DNA of 54,725 nt from Psychrobacillus psychrodurans (GTDB lineage Bacteria > Bacillota > Bacilli > Bacillales_A > Planococcaceae): contig FOUN01000019.1 of NCBI GenBank assembly GCA_900114885.1, forward strand, positions 1 to 54,725. Direction: 5' to 3'. Positions 1-8,518 of the stretch are shown here, piece after piece (positions within the stretch are counted from its first letter, which is position 1; each line of letters opens with the position of its first letter). The notes below the pieces were generated by a model. It worked only from the letters and a program-made list of their open reading frames with translations. It was not told the origin of the DNA and did no database searches. Made by a program: the position numbers and the translations under genes.

Positions 1-220
1 TTTGACGATCTACTTGGGATGTGGAAGACTCCATGAATGGTGGTTGTGCAGAAAAAACTTAATATTTTTGTGTCCAGAATCTTGACGTAGATCCAAATAT
101 ATATAGAATATTCATATTAATACATTTCTTCCTGATCTTACCCAACATTAAAAGAAGTATCTATCCTTTGTTTCCTGCATAGTTACTTCTTTTCTTAGTC
201 TTCTTATGATGCAGTGAAAA
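1..220. other. Window edge, no gene supported
   Basis: The first 220 bases hold no open frame that I can tie to a protein family. Short plus-strand frames end at stops before about position 110 and could be the tail of a gene cut by the window, but nothing recognisable remains. The stretch is AT-rich and also lies downstream of the minus-strand DGC-domain gene. I see no convincing terminator in it. Confidence 0.4.
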
Positions 221-577
221 TTAATGACTAAACTCTATTATTTTCGCGTATGCACTTTCAAATAGATTAGGGTCTGGGTCAGCACCTATTTTTTTAGGAA
301 CATCAAAGTTGTTTAGTAAAAAATGATGAGTCGGTTGAACATCATGTCTTGCAAGAGAATGCTTGCAACAGGCTAGTGGACAGCCATCTATAGCAATTAT
401 TTCTCTTCCTGATTTTGCAGTCCGAACTAACGGCTTAACATCTCCCCCAACACCTGCAATACAAGACATTTCTGCAATATTCTCGCGATCCATTTTTATA
501 GCGATTAAGTTAGCTGTTTGTGCTGCAGAGGAACACCCAGAACATGAATAAACAATTGGTAAATGCGATTTTTTCAT
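221..577 (-). CDS. DGC-domain putative zinc-binding protein
   Basis: A 118-residue soluble protein of the cysteine-rich DGC-domain family. The cysteines visible are the CSGC pair near residues 12-15, one at about 39, and the DGCPLACCKH block at 64-73, which holds the Asp-Gly-Cys signature that names the family. This pattern suggests metal (probably zinc) binding. The biological role of the family is not established, so none is assigned. The ATG start has an AAGGGG ribosome site about ten bases upstream. It stands alone, with a TPR gene upstream on the same strand 130 bases away. The family call is firm because of the signature; function is unknown. Confidence 0.8.
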   Translation of the reverse strand: MKKSHLPIVYSCSGCSSAAQTANLIAIKMDRENIAEMSCIAGVGGDVKPLVRTAKSGREIIAIDGCPLACCKHSLARHDVQPTHHFLLNNFDVPKKIGADPDPNLFESAYAKIIEFSH

Positions 578-709
578 CTTAACACTACCCCTTACTTAGT
601 CGAGCAAAATCTAGCCTTACCCGACATACTTTTATAGTGTTTAGTTTAATACAAGTATTTTTTATCAGCAGTGATAAGCATCACTTGTGTCTATAACGAT
701 TTATTTAAC

Positions 710-1624
710 CTATTCTTGATAATCAGGGTGGTTATGTCTCTTGCATCCAAACAAATAACATGCCCCAGTAGTTGCAGGATCAAATTCTATTAAGGGAATA
801 TATCCAGATGACATTCGGTTAACCATATTCTCATATTCATTCTTTTCTTCTAGTAATTCTTTCATATGTGTTTCCTTATCGCTTTCTGTCCAATTATCAT
901 CACACTCTTCTTCATGAGCAGATTTGATTTCTTCAGCTTTATGTAAAATAGACTCTTGAATTACCTCATTGATGCGGAGATTATTATTAGTTTTAAATAG
1001 AGCGTAGACAAACCGGCTTACCCAATTAGGGGTCTTCCAGTATTCATCCCACCCCTTTTCAAACCAATGAATTGCTTCTTTAAAACAGCCTAACTCAACA
1101 TACAAATCGGCAACTTCCACCTCTCCTATAAAGTCATCTGCATCTTCACTAAAAGTATCTAGTTTTTCTTTTGCTTCCGTTTTCTTATCAAGCTCGATTA
1201 GACATTTAATATGATTGAACATAACAACATCCGAATTTCCTGCCACACGCAAGAAATAATCAGATGCTTCCTCTAATTCTTTTAAATAATATTTTGCAAC
1301 TGCTAAATTCTGATAAGCTTCCTTGGATGGTTGAATCGAAATTGCCTCTGAAAGTGCATCCGATGCGAGTTTCCAATGTTTTTGTCTAAGGTTAATTTCC
1401 CCTAATAAATTGTATGGAAAATAAGAAGCAGGCTTCATTTCTATTACTTCTTTCAATAATTCAAGTGCTTTTTGATCATCTTCTTCTTCGTAACTGTACA
1501 TCCAAGCTAAATTATTTAATGATTGGATATTTCTTGATTCCTCTACTGCTTGTCGAAAAAGTTCTAATGCCTTTTCATATTGATTTTGTTCAAATAGTTC
1601 AAGAGCCTTTTGGTTAGTACTCAT
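710..1624 (-). CDS. TPR-repeat protein with Cys/His tail
   Basis: A 304-residue soluble protein with tandem tetratricopeptide repeats. The first units are clear: NQKALELFEQNQYEKALELF, then an EEEDDQKALELL unit, then units around residues 70-105 and 105-135. Their Ala/Leu spacing is typical of TPR helices, which act as protein-protein docking surfaces. Further helical units near 150-185 are weaker. The last 20 residues carry a C-x4-C-x2-H-x-H arrangement (CYLFGCKRHNH), which looks like a small metal-binding knuckle and is unusual on a plain TPR protein. The ATG start follows a GGAGGG site. No partner gene is adjacent, so the client is unknown. Confidence 0.75.
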   Translation of the reverse strand: MSTNQKALELFEQNQYEKALELFRQAVEESRNIQSLNNLAWMYSYEEEDDQKALELLKEVIEMKPASYFPYNLLGEINLRQKHWKLASDALSEAISIQPSKEAYQNLAVAKYYLKELEEASDYFLRVAGNSDVVMFNHIKCLIELDKKTEAKEKLDTFSEDADDFIGEVEVADLYVELGCFKEAIHWFEKGWDEYWKTPNWVSRFVYALFKTNNNLRINEVIQESILHKAEEIKSAHEEECDDNWTESDKETHMKELLEEKNEYENMVNRMSSGYIPLIEFDPATTGACYLFGCKRHNHPDYQE

Positions 1625-1692
1625 TTATTTCCATTTCCCTCCATCCTTCAAAGCACACCAAGTCGTAGTAGATTATTTTACATTAGATTTTT

Positions 1693-1965
1693 TTGATTAT
1701 GGTATATTTCCTCTTAAGTATCAAGTCACAAATTCCAACGAAGGGATTGAATTTTTTTACAAAACTTTGTTTATATAACTATAGCTACAATCATCATAGT
1801 TACCATATTCTTCTTATAGGAATATCATTTATAATCGCTGTCATAAGCTTTTTTAAGTTAGACGATTTGGCATCAATGAGTTTCTTCTTTGTATTTATTT
1901 GTATTACAATAGGTGCGCTTAATGGCACAGCTATTTCAATGCTCACAAAAATTAAAACAGTGTAA
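1693..1965 (+). CDS. Doubtful small membrane protein
   Basis: An open frame of up to 90 codons with a TTG or ATG (1699) start and no visible ribosome site. Its second half reads as two convincing hydrophobic segments (LLIGISFIIAVISFF and SFFFVFICITIGALNG) joined by a short charged loop, and a hairpin terminator follows the stop. The first 30 residues look less protein-like. It may be a real two-helix membrane protein starting internally, or the decayed end of a longer gene. I do not recognise the family. Confidence 0.4.
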   Translation: MIMVYFLLSIKSQIPTKGLNFFTKLCLYNYSYNHHSYHILLIGISFIIAVISFFKLDDLASMSFFFVFICITIGALNGTAISMLTKIKTV

Positions 1966-1970
1966 CAACC

Positions 1971-2003
1971 AAAAAGCAAAACGAGAATTCGTTTCGCTTT
2001 TTT
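1971..2003. terminator. Bidirectional terminator
   Basis: A stem of about 14 bp with one mismatch, AAAAAGCAAAACGA against TCGTTTCGCTTTTT, around a GAAT loop, with T-runs on both strands. It sits between the small plus-strand ORF and the converging NUDIX gene and could serve both. Confidence 0.75.
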
Positions 2004-2076
2004 TGATACGCTTTCTATTCCTGCTCATTCTTACATATAATCTACTTACTCTCACTTTACCACCAATTTATAAAAG

Positions 2077-2829
2077 TTAATTATTAATATATTTCTTCAA
2101 AATTGGCTCTAAGTATTCCTCTTTTAAAGAATGATCATTTTGTAAAAAGGAATGAACACTCTCTTTATCTAATGAAACTAACAGAAACTCGTTAAATTCT
2201 GGCAAGTCACCTTTTTCTACTATACTCTTATTATGTTTATCTAATAATACTTGTAATTCATCCGCAGTTAAATCAACCTTTAATTCAAATATGATAGCCC
2301 AAAAATCATTTTTCCCTCCGCGCTTTATAAATTTTGGTCTAAAAGATTTTGTATAAGACTCATTAATTGATATGCCCATTTCTTCAATCAATTCTTTTTC
2401 GATACTTTTCTCCAAATTAAATAACGAACCATCTAAATCCGACTCGTCTAAACCACCGCCAGTAAATTGTAAGCGACCTGGTGTTGAAGTTTGTTGGTTC
2501 ATTTTTCCGAATGCAATGTAATGGTCATTTGTTATAACAGCCGCACAAGTAAAAATTACTTTACACGGAAAATCAGTATTTTCGTGACGAATCGTATATA
2601 AGTAGTGTTTATAGTCTGTTTTTACTACCGTGATCTGTAATTCCTTAGGAGATTTAAAAATTTCGGTAGTAGTAAAAACTTCTCCATTACGAAAATGAGG
2701 ATTTATCTTTACTTGCTCATTCCAAAACTGTTGATGTTGTTCTCTTATATTTAATGGTAATTCAAAAGGGATAGAATCATATTTAACAATTACTTTAGTT
2801 GGTGCTTCTTCAATTAGTATTGGCTTCAT
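2077..2829 (-). CDS. NUDIX hydrolase-domain protein
   Basis: A 250-residue protein with a NUDIX box at about residues 124-153: GGGLDESD, then a short insertion, then EKELIEEMGI. The Glu pair that binds Mg is present. The usual Arg is Lys, and the loop between the two halves is about six residues longer than the canonical box. The family hydrolyses nucleoside diphosphates linked to another group; the substrate here cannot be read. The first 85 residues form an extra domain of unknown role. It is the last gene of a tight minus-strand operon, six bases after fetB. The ATG start has a GGAG site. Confidence 0.75.
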   Translation of the reverse strand: MKPILIEEAPTKVIVKYDSIPFELPLNIREQHQQFWNEQVKINPHFRNGEVFTTTEIFKSPKELQITVVKTDYKHYLYTIRHENTDFPCKVIFTCAAVITNDHYIAFGKMNQQTSTPGRLQFTGGGLDESDLDGSLFNLEKSIEKELIEEMGISINESYTKSFRPKFIKRGGKNDFWAIIFELKVDLTADELQVLLDKHNKSIVEKGDLPEFNEFLLVSLDKESVHSFLQNDHSLKEEYLEPILKKYINN

Positions 2830-2835
2830 TATTTT

Positions 2836-3588
2836 TTATCTCCAATCCTTCAATTGTAGATCCTTTGTAAATAATTTTTTATAACAAAGTACACTTAGCA
2901 TCATACTTGTAATGGCTGAGGAACTAGTAAATACAAAAATAATCAATATTTGATAACGAACTGCTTCGACTGGGTCTGCTCCAGCAATAATCATTCCTGT
3001 CATCATTCCCGGCAATTGGACAAGTCCCACTGTTTTCATCGCATCAATTGTCGGAATCATACTGAATTTGACGGAGCGTTTTAACACATCTTGCACAGCC
3101 TGGCGACTAGTTGCACCGAGTGAAAGTAAGGTTTCAATTTCCCCTTTAGAGCTTTCCGTTTCTCGCTTTAGTTGTGTTAGAAACAATCCACACGCAACCA
3201 TTGCATTACCAATAGTCATTCCACTTAGCGGGATGATGTACTGTGGTGTTGCGTCTATGATTTGCAAGCTTAGTAATAGTCCCATCATTAGGATTTCCAT
3301 CGTAGCAATAGAGAGAATAATTCTCCATATCACTCCTTCCATTCCTTTTGCCCGTTTTGCTGCATTAAATGCTGCGACAACAATCATGACGCAAATGATT
3401 ATGATAATGAATAGAATATTTTCTGACTGGAATACAAACTGCAAAACATACCCAACAGCAAGTAACTGTATTGCCGCTCTAACCGTTCCGATTGCAATGT
3501 CCTTCTCTAAGTCAAGCTTTTGCCAAACCGATACTAGCATCGTAATAATGACAAACAGTAAAGTAAAACTTAATGCTAGCAGGCTCAT
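2836..3588 (-). CDS. fetB: FetB-like ABC permease (UPF0014)
   Basis: A 250-residue integral membrane protein of the FetB/YbbM (UPF0014) family with six to seven hydrophobic segments. The conserved core reads SLGATSRQAVQDVLKRSVKF, then IDAMKTVGLVQLPGMMTGMI, a hallmark of the family. In E. coli FetAB is linked to iron efflux and oxidative-stress resistance; whether iron is the substrate here is inference. The ATG overlaps the stop of the ATPase gene by four bases, so the two are translationally coupled and certainly form one transporter. Confidence 0.85.
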   Translation of the reverse strand: MSLLALSFTLLFVIITMLVSVWQKLDLEKDIAIGTVRAAIQLLAVGYVLQFVFQSENILFIIIIICVMIVVAAFNAAKRAKGMEGVIWRIILSIATMEILMMGLLLSLQIIDATPQYIIPLSGMTIGNAMVACGLFLTQLKRETESSKGEIETLLSLGATSRQAVQDVLKRSVKFSMIPTIDAMKTVGLVQLPGMMTGMIIAGADPVEAVRYQILIIFVFTSSSAITSMMLSVLCYKKLFTKDLQLKDWR

Positions 3589-4304
3589 AGTTTCACCTGT
3601 GTTGGAGAGCTCGCTTGGTCGTCTAAAAACACAGACGTCTTTACATCACTTGCAAGTGTCCCATCTTCCATATACCAAATACGTTCACTAACATTTTTGG
3701 CTTGCTCCATATCATGTGTCACCCAAATAAATCCTATCTTCTCTTTTTGATGGAGTTTGAATAGTAGCTGTTCTACTAATTCCTTACTCTGTTGGTCAAG
3801 AGAAGCCGTAATTTCATCAAGAAGTAATATTTTCGGTCGTAATAGCAACGAGCGAACTAAAGCAATACGCTGTTTTTCCCCACCAGATAAATCTCCTGCA
3901 TGCTTCCCCCAGTCTAAATGATCTAACCCTACTGCTTTTATCAACTGTCTTGCGTAACTTTCTTCAAAAGTTCGATTATGTATTTTACTGCTGATCATTA
4001 AATTATCCAATATGGTCCCTGGAAGCATTGTAGCTTGTTGGGCAACATAGCATATGTTCATACGCCATATTCTACTATCTACTTCACTCATTAATTGACC
4101 GTTGAAGTAAATCGTTCCACTATCAACAGATTCTAATTTTGCTAGAATGCGTAGGAGCGTACTCTTACCTTGCCCAGATTTACCGAGTAAGGCAATACGT
4201 TCTGGTTGTTCGATAGTAGTAGTTACATCAGAAAATAGTTCACTTTTTTTCTGAGCATCCCAATGCTTTTTCATCAGCTGCTTTAATTCAACTAATGGTG
4301 TCAT
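3585..4304 (-). CDS. fetA: FetA-like ABC transporter ATPase
   Basis: The ATP-binding partner of the FetB-like permease. Walker A is GKSGQGKST (about residues 41-49), a Q-loop lies in CYVAQQ, the ABC signature is LSGGEKQR, and Walker B runs ILLLDEITASLD with the H-loop in VTHD. About 239 residues is normal for the family. I place the start at the ATG that overlaps the GNAT stop (ATGA), with GGAAG upstream, rather than at the in-frame ATG five codons earlier. Overlaps at both ends show a compact operon. Confidence 0.85.
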   Translation of the reverse strand: MTPLVELKQLMKKHWDAQKKSELFSDVTTTIEQPERIALLGKSGQGKSTLLRILAKLESVDSGTIYFNGQLMSEVDSRIWRMNICYVAQQATMLPGTILDNLMISSKIHNRTFEESYARQLIKAVGLDHLDWGKHAGDLSGGEKQRIALVRSLLLRPKILLLDEITASLDQQSKELVEQLLFKLHQKEKIGFIWVTHDMEQAKNVSERIWYMEDGTLASDVKTSVFLDDQASSPTQVKL

Positions 4305-4828
4305 ACACGTTCTTCCCATTCTTCTCTTAATAAACCCATTCGAATAGAGTCATAATATACTCCGTTATAGAAACGACATTTTCGTAGTCTTGCTTCCATA
4401 GACATACCCAACTTTTCACCGACTTTAATCATGCGTTCATTACCAGACCAAGTTGTATAACCAACACGAACAAGTGGTAATTCTTTAAATAAATGATTAA
4501 TCCACATTCGAAGTCCCTCTGTGCCTATTCCACCACTCCAAAAATTGGCTTCATAAATGACAATCCCCATTTCTAACCAGAGGGATTCCTCGTGCTCCCA
4601 GTAGTAACAGAGTGAACCGACTAATTCTCCATTTACATAAATACCCCACATATCATCTTGCTGGATCAATTGATCTTTCTTTTCTAAGAAATTCTCTAAT
4701 GTTGTAGGAATATGCGGATAATAAGGTGCATCCCATTTTTTCCACTCAGGTGCTTCTTCCTTTGCACTTAATTCCCATAGTCTAAAAAGCTCTCCTTCGA
4801 TAATAGGACGAATCGTTACATCTTTCAT
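4301..4828 (-). CDS. GNAT acetyltransferase, RimJ/RimL type
   Basis: A 175-residue GNAT-fold acetyltransferase. The acetyl-CoA loop is recognisable in the WSGGIGTEGLRMWINHLF region and is followed by the V-G-Y-T-T-W-S-G-N-E-R-M-I-K-V-G-E-K-L-G-M run typical of RimJ/RimL-like enzymes. These transfer an acetyl group to an amine of a protein or small molecule; the substrate is unknown. Two adjacent ATGs follow GGAG, and the second gives the better seven-base spacing. It is first in the operon with fetA, fetB and the NUDIX gene, a combination that has no obvious single pathway. Confidence 0.8.
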   Translation of the reverse strand: MKDVTIRPIIEGELFRLWELSAKEEAPEWKKWDAPYYPHIPTTLENFLEKKDQLIQQDDMWGIYVNGELVGSLCYYWEHEESLWLEMGIVIYEANFWSGGIGTEGLRMWINHLFKELPLVRVGYTTWSGNERMIKVGEKLGMSMEARLRKCRFYNGVYYDSIRMGLLREEWEERV

Positions 4829-4961
4829 CATTTAACTCCATTCTATCATGCTTTGTATACATAATTTTACCACAATATCAGTATGATAGACTGTTCCCAA
4901 TATGCACATTATTGTGATAAAGTTTTATCTTACAGTATTAAATAACGAGGAGTGACATAGC

Positions 4962-6314
4962 TTGGGTGGAAATCAATTACAACGAGGTTTAGAACAACGA
5001 CATATCACCTTGATGTCATTAGGAGCAGCAATCGGAGTTGGGCTATTTTTAGGTTCAGCAACGGCAATACAACTTGCAGGACCAGCTATTCTGATTTCCT
5101 ATATCGTCGGGGGAATGGCTATTTTTATCATCATGCGAGCGCTTGGAGAAATGGCTGTTCATAATCCTGTTTCGGGTTCATTTAGTCGGTATGCAAAGGA
5201 TTATTTAGGTCCTCTTGCTGGATACATAACAGGATGGAATTATTGGTTTTTATGGGTAGTTACCTGTATGGCAGAGATTACAGCTGTAGGAGTATATATG
5301 CAAATGTGGTATCCAGACACTGCTCCATGGATATGGGCATTAGGTGCATTAGTTATTATGACACTTATTAACTTAATAGCCGTTAAAGCTTATGGGGAGT
5401 TTGAGTTTTGGTTTGCGCTTATTAAAATTATTGCCATCTTAGCAATGATTTTTGTAGGGTTGGGGGTTATTCTTTTTGGTCTCGGTAATGATGGAATAGC
5501 AGTTGGCATAAGCAATTTATGGTCGAACGGTGGATTTGCTCCAAATGGCGTTACTGGAATATTCATGTCCCTACAGATGGTCATGTTTGCGTATTTAGGT
5601 GTGGAGATGATCGGTGTAACTGCTGGAGAAGCAAAAAATCCTAAAACAGTGATACCACGAGCAATCGATACGGTGTTTTGGCGTATTTTACTGTTCTATG
5701 TTGGGGCACTGTTTGTAATAATGTCTATTTATCCATGGAACGAGATTGGAGCTAACGGAAGTCCTTTCGTTTTAATGTTCGAGAAAATTGGTATCGGTCC
5801 AGCAGCAGGTATTATTAACTTTGTAGTCCTTACAGCTGCACTATCTAGTTGTAATAGTGGTATTTTTAGCACTGGGCGTATGTTATTTAATTTGGCTCAG
5901 CAGAAACAAGCTCCTAATTCATTTTCTAAAATCAGCAGATCGGGAGTACCTTCAAAAGCTATTATATTTTCAGCGGTTTTATTGTTAGTTGGGGTTGTAT
6001 TAAATTACTTAGTTCCTGAAAAAGTATTCATCTGGGTAACGAGTATTTCGACATTCGGAGCCGTTTGGACATGGGGAATTATATTATTATCTCAATTAAA
6101 ATTCCGTAAAACACTTACAAAAGGAGAAGTATCAAGGCTTTCCTATAAGGCTTTGTTCTATCCAGTAGGATCCTATTTAGCACTAGCTTTTTTAGTATTG
6201 GTACTTGGTCTCATGGCTTACTTCCCCGATACACGTATCGCCCTAATAGTAGGTCCCATATGGATAATCGGATTAGTGATTGTCTATTATAAAAAAGGAT
6301 TTCATAAAAAGTAA
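4962..6314 (+). CDS. Amino-acid permease (APC superfamily)
   Basis: A 450-residue transporter of the amino acid/polyamine/organocation superfamily, AAT subgroup, with twelve predicted membrane helices. The N-terminus GLEQRHITLMSLGAAIGVGLFLGSA carries the helix-1 G-x-G-x-F/L-G substrate motif, and the conserved E-M-A-V-x-x-P-x-S-G-S-F loop follows helix 2. It is a proton-coupled importer of an amino acid; the specificity (proline, GABA, histidine and others are possible) cannot be decided from sequence. Translation starts at TTG, supported by GAGGAGTG eight bases upstream. It is a single-gene unit closed by a strong terminator. Confidence 0.85.
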   Translation: MGGNQLQRGLEQRHITLMSLGAAIGVGLFLGSATAIQLAGPAILISYIVGGMAIFIIMRALGEMAVHNPVSGSFSRYAKDYLGPLAGYITGWNYWFLWVVTCMAEITAVGVYMQMWYPDTAPWIWALGALVIMTLINLIAVKAYGEFEFWFALIKIIAILAMIFVGLGVILFGLGNDGIAVGISNLWSNGGFAPNGVTGIFMSLQMVMFAYLGVEMIGVTAGEAKNPKTVIPRAIDTVFWRILLFYVGALFVIMSIYPWNEIGANGSPFVLMFEKIGIGPAAGIINFVVLTAALSSCNSGIFSTGRMLFNLAQQKQAPNSFSKISRSGVPSKAIIFSAVLLLVGVVLNYLVPEKVFIWVTSISTFGAVWTWGIILLSQLKFRKTLTKGEVSRLSYKALFYPVGSYLALAFLVLVLGLMAYFPDTRIALIVGPIWIIGLVIVYYKKGFHKK

Positions 6315-6361
6315 TTTATATTGGATTCGACCAATTATTTGGCGGAATCATCCAATCCAAC

Positions 6362-6403
6362 AAAACCCCGTCATTTCCTTATCGAAATGACGGGGTCTTT
6401 TTT
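6362..6403. terminator. Bidirectional terminator
   Basis: A perfect 12-bp stem (CCCCGTCATTTC / GAAATGACGGGG) with a six-base loop, TCTTTTTT on the plus side and AAAA (T-run on the minus strand) on the other. It lies between the permease and the convergent peptidase gene and probably ends both. Confidence 0.92.
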
Positions 6404-6406
6404 CCG

Positions 6407-8386
6407 TTAACCAATATATTTGGCAAACCAGCTCGTGATTTGATCAAGTCGTGTTTGTCTTAAATTAGGCAGTCCTACTCGAGATAAATTATGATCGGAT
6501 TGCGGGAAACGCACGAAACTTGTCTCTTTCCCCATAGCTTTTAACGTAATATATAGCTGTTGCCCTTGTTCGATAGGACAACGATAGTCATTTTCGCTAT
6601 GCAATATCAATAAAGGTGTTTCTACGTTAGCTGCGTATTTGAGTGGAGACGCATCCCATAGTTTATCAATATCCGTCATATCGGTACCAATTTGCCATGG
6701 TGTGAAGTAGTATCCAATATCAGAAACTCCATAAAAACTGATCCAATTTGAAATCGAACGTTGCGTAACCGCTGCTTTAAAGCGATTTGTATGCCCTACA
6801 ATCCAGTTTGTCATAAACCCACCGTAGCTCCCACCTGTTACTCCTAAGCGGTCTTTGTCAATCCAATCATTTTCCTTCAACACATAATCTACTCCAGCCA
6901 TGATATCTTCATAGTCACCACCACCGTAATCTCCGCGAACAGCGTCAACAAATTGTTGACTATATGAATGACTTCCACGTGGATTTACATATAAAACTCC
7001 ATATCCTTGCGCCGCTAATAGTTGTAGCTCATGGAAAAATGTATTCGCATACATCGTATGAGGTCCACCATGAACTTCTACAATAAGTGGATACTTATTT
7101 CCGTCCTGGTAGCCTGTCGGTTTCATTAACCAACCGTGGACATCCCAATCATTAAGGCCTTTATACACAATGGCTTCTGGTTCGACAAGCTCTACTTCAT
7201 TTAACAACTCTTCGTTAAATTTAGTGAGAGCAATTCTTTCACCAGTCGCCAAATTTAGTTTAAATAATTCCCCGGGAAATATTGCATTACTTATTGTCGC
7301 AAGAGCAAAGGTTCCATTACCCGCAATATCGTATCCATATACATGCTCGTTTTCCGGTGTTGCTGGGTAAATCTCCCCTTCAAGAGACGCGAAATACAAA
7401 CGTACATCCCCCATTGTGGATAGTTGGAAATAGAGGTGATTCTGCTCAGTCCAAACAACATCAGGTGCACTTGCTCCTTGTTGGATATCTGCTCCTGCAT
7501 AATCCCCTACTGGAGCATCAATACCTTCAGTAAGTATTTGAAGTTTGCCAGTTCTCACTTCATATACATACACCTCTGCATGTGTTGCATTTTTAAATGT
7601 GTGTAGCATTCCTCCAAAGGCAATATATTGATCATCTGCTGAGAATGTTGCTCCTCCAAAATATCCGCTTTCTTCAATAATTACCGTTTCTTTTTTCGTT
7701 TCAACGTCGATTAATAATATAGGCTCACGGAATGAAAAATCTTGATTTTCATCACGATTCACACCGATTACTAGTTTTTTCCCATCGTGAGAAATTGCCT
7801 GAAGACTATGATTAAATGTACCATCTGTAAAGGCATTAACTTCTCCAGATGCTATAACGATAGATCCAATTTGTCGGTTTGTATCTTTAGGTAACAAACC
7901 TACTCCATCACTATGATACTTCATTTTTTCAACAATATAAGCTTCCGGTAGTTTCTTATCTTCCTTTTCAGCATCGTCCGTCCAACTTTCCCCGTCTTTA
8001 AAGGAAGCAGAGAACCAAATCTTTTTACTACAAGGAGACCAAATAAAACTAGAAACACCGTCTTTAAATTTTGTAAGCCGTTTTGCTTCTCCACCTCTAG
8101 CTGACATAATGTAAATCTGATTTTTCTTATCACGATTTGATAGAAATGCTAGTTGTTTCCCATCTGCTGACCATTTAGGGGATGACACTTTTTCTTTCGA
8201 ATGGGTCCATTGTGTTATTTCATCCGTTTCGATATCTACGTGATATAAATAAGCATAGTATTTATTATCCTCTTTGTGCATTTCCGTACGAATGAAAACT
8301 GCCTCCTTTCCGTTTGGTGAAATCACAGGATTTGTTATCGATTGTATTGCAAATAAATCGGTTGCTTCTAGTTTTCTTTTAATCAT
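6407..8386 (-). CDS. S9-family prolyl-oligopeptidase-type peptidase
   Basis: A 659-residue cytoplasmic serine peptidase of family S9 (acylaminoacyl-peptidase/dipeptidyl-peptidase type, like B. subtilis YuxL). The N-terminal two thirds are a WD40-like beta propeller, with repeats such as SPKWSADGKQLAFLSNRD and SSFIWSPCSKKIWFSA. The C-terminal alpha/beta-hydrolase domain holds the nucleophile in GGSYGGF, the Asp in LHSENDYRCP and the His in FPQSDHNLS. It removes residues or short peptides from small peptides. The start has an AGAGGGGG site, and no signal peptide is present. The length is normal and the gene intact. Confidence 0.92.
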   Translation of the reverse strand: MIKRKLEATDLFAIQSITNPVISPNGKEAVFIRTEMHKEDNKYYAYLYHVDIETDEITQWTHSKEKVSSPKWSADGKQLAFLSNRDKKNQIYIMSARGGEAKRLTKFKDGVSSFIWSPCSKKIWFSASFKDGESWTDDAEKEDKKLPEAYIVEKMKYHSDGVGLLPKDTNRQIGSIVIASGEVNAFTDGTFNHSLQAISHDGKKLVIGVNRDENQDFSFREPILLIDVETKKETVIIEESGYFGGATFSADDQYIAFGGMLHTFKNATHAEVYVYEVRTGKLQILTEGIDAPVGDYAGADIQQGASAPDVVWTEQNHLYFQLSTMGDVRLYFASLEGEIYPATPENEHVYGYDIAGNGTFALATISNAIFPGELFKLNLATGERIALTKFNEELLNEVELVEPEAIVYKGLNDWDVHGWLMKPTGYQDGNKYPLIVEVHGGPHTMYANTFFHELQLLAAQGYGVLYVNPRGSHSYSQQFVDAVRGDYGGGDYEDIMAGVDYVLKENDWIDKDRLGVTGGSYGGFMTNWIVGHTNRFKAAVTQRSISNWISFYGVSDIGYYFTPWQIGTDMTDIDKLWDASPLKYAANVETPLLILHSENDYRCPIEQGQQLYITLKAMGKETSFVRFPQSDHNLSRVGLPNLRQTRLDQITSWFAKYIG

Positions 8387-8472
8387 TTAAAAATCCCCCT
8401 CTATTTAAATCTACTCTCTCTATTTATTTCGACATTCGAAATCTTTTTCCTTCTAGTTTCTATGAAAGTCTA

Positions 8473-8504
8473 TAAAAAAAGCTCCTCAAGATTACATGAG
8501 GAGC
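8473..8504 (-). terminator. Terminator of lcfB
   Basis: An 8-bp stem (GCTCCTCA / TGAGGAGC) followed, on the minus strand, by seven Ts. It lies just beyond the lcfB stop. Confidence 0.88.
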
Positions 8505-8518
8505 GATAAATTTATCTT

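Noticed and set aside
3068-3691. 207-codon plus-strand frame opposite fetB
   Set aside because: Antisense to a clear membrane-protein gene; no ribosome site and no family.
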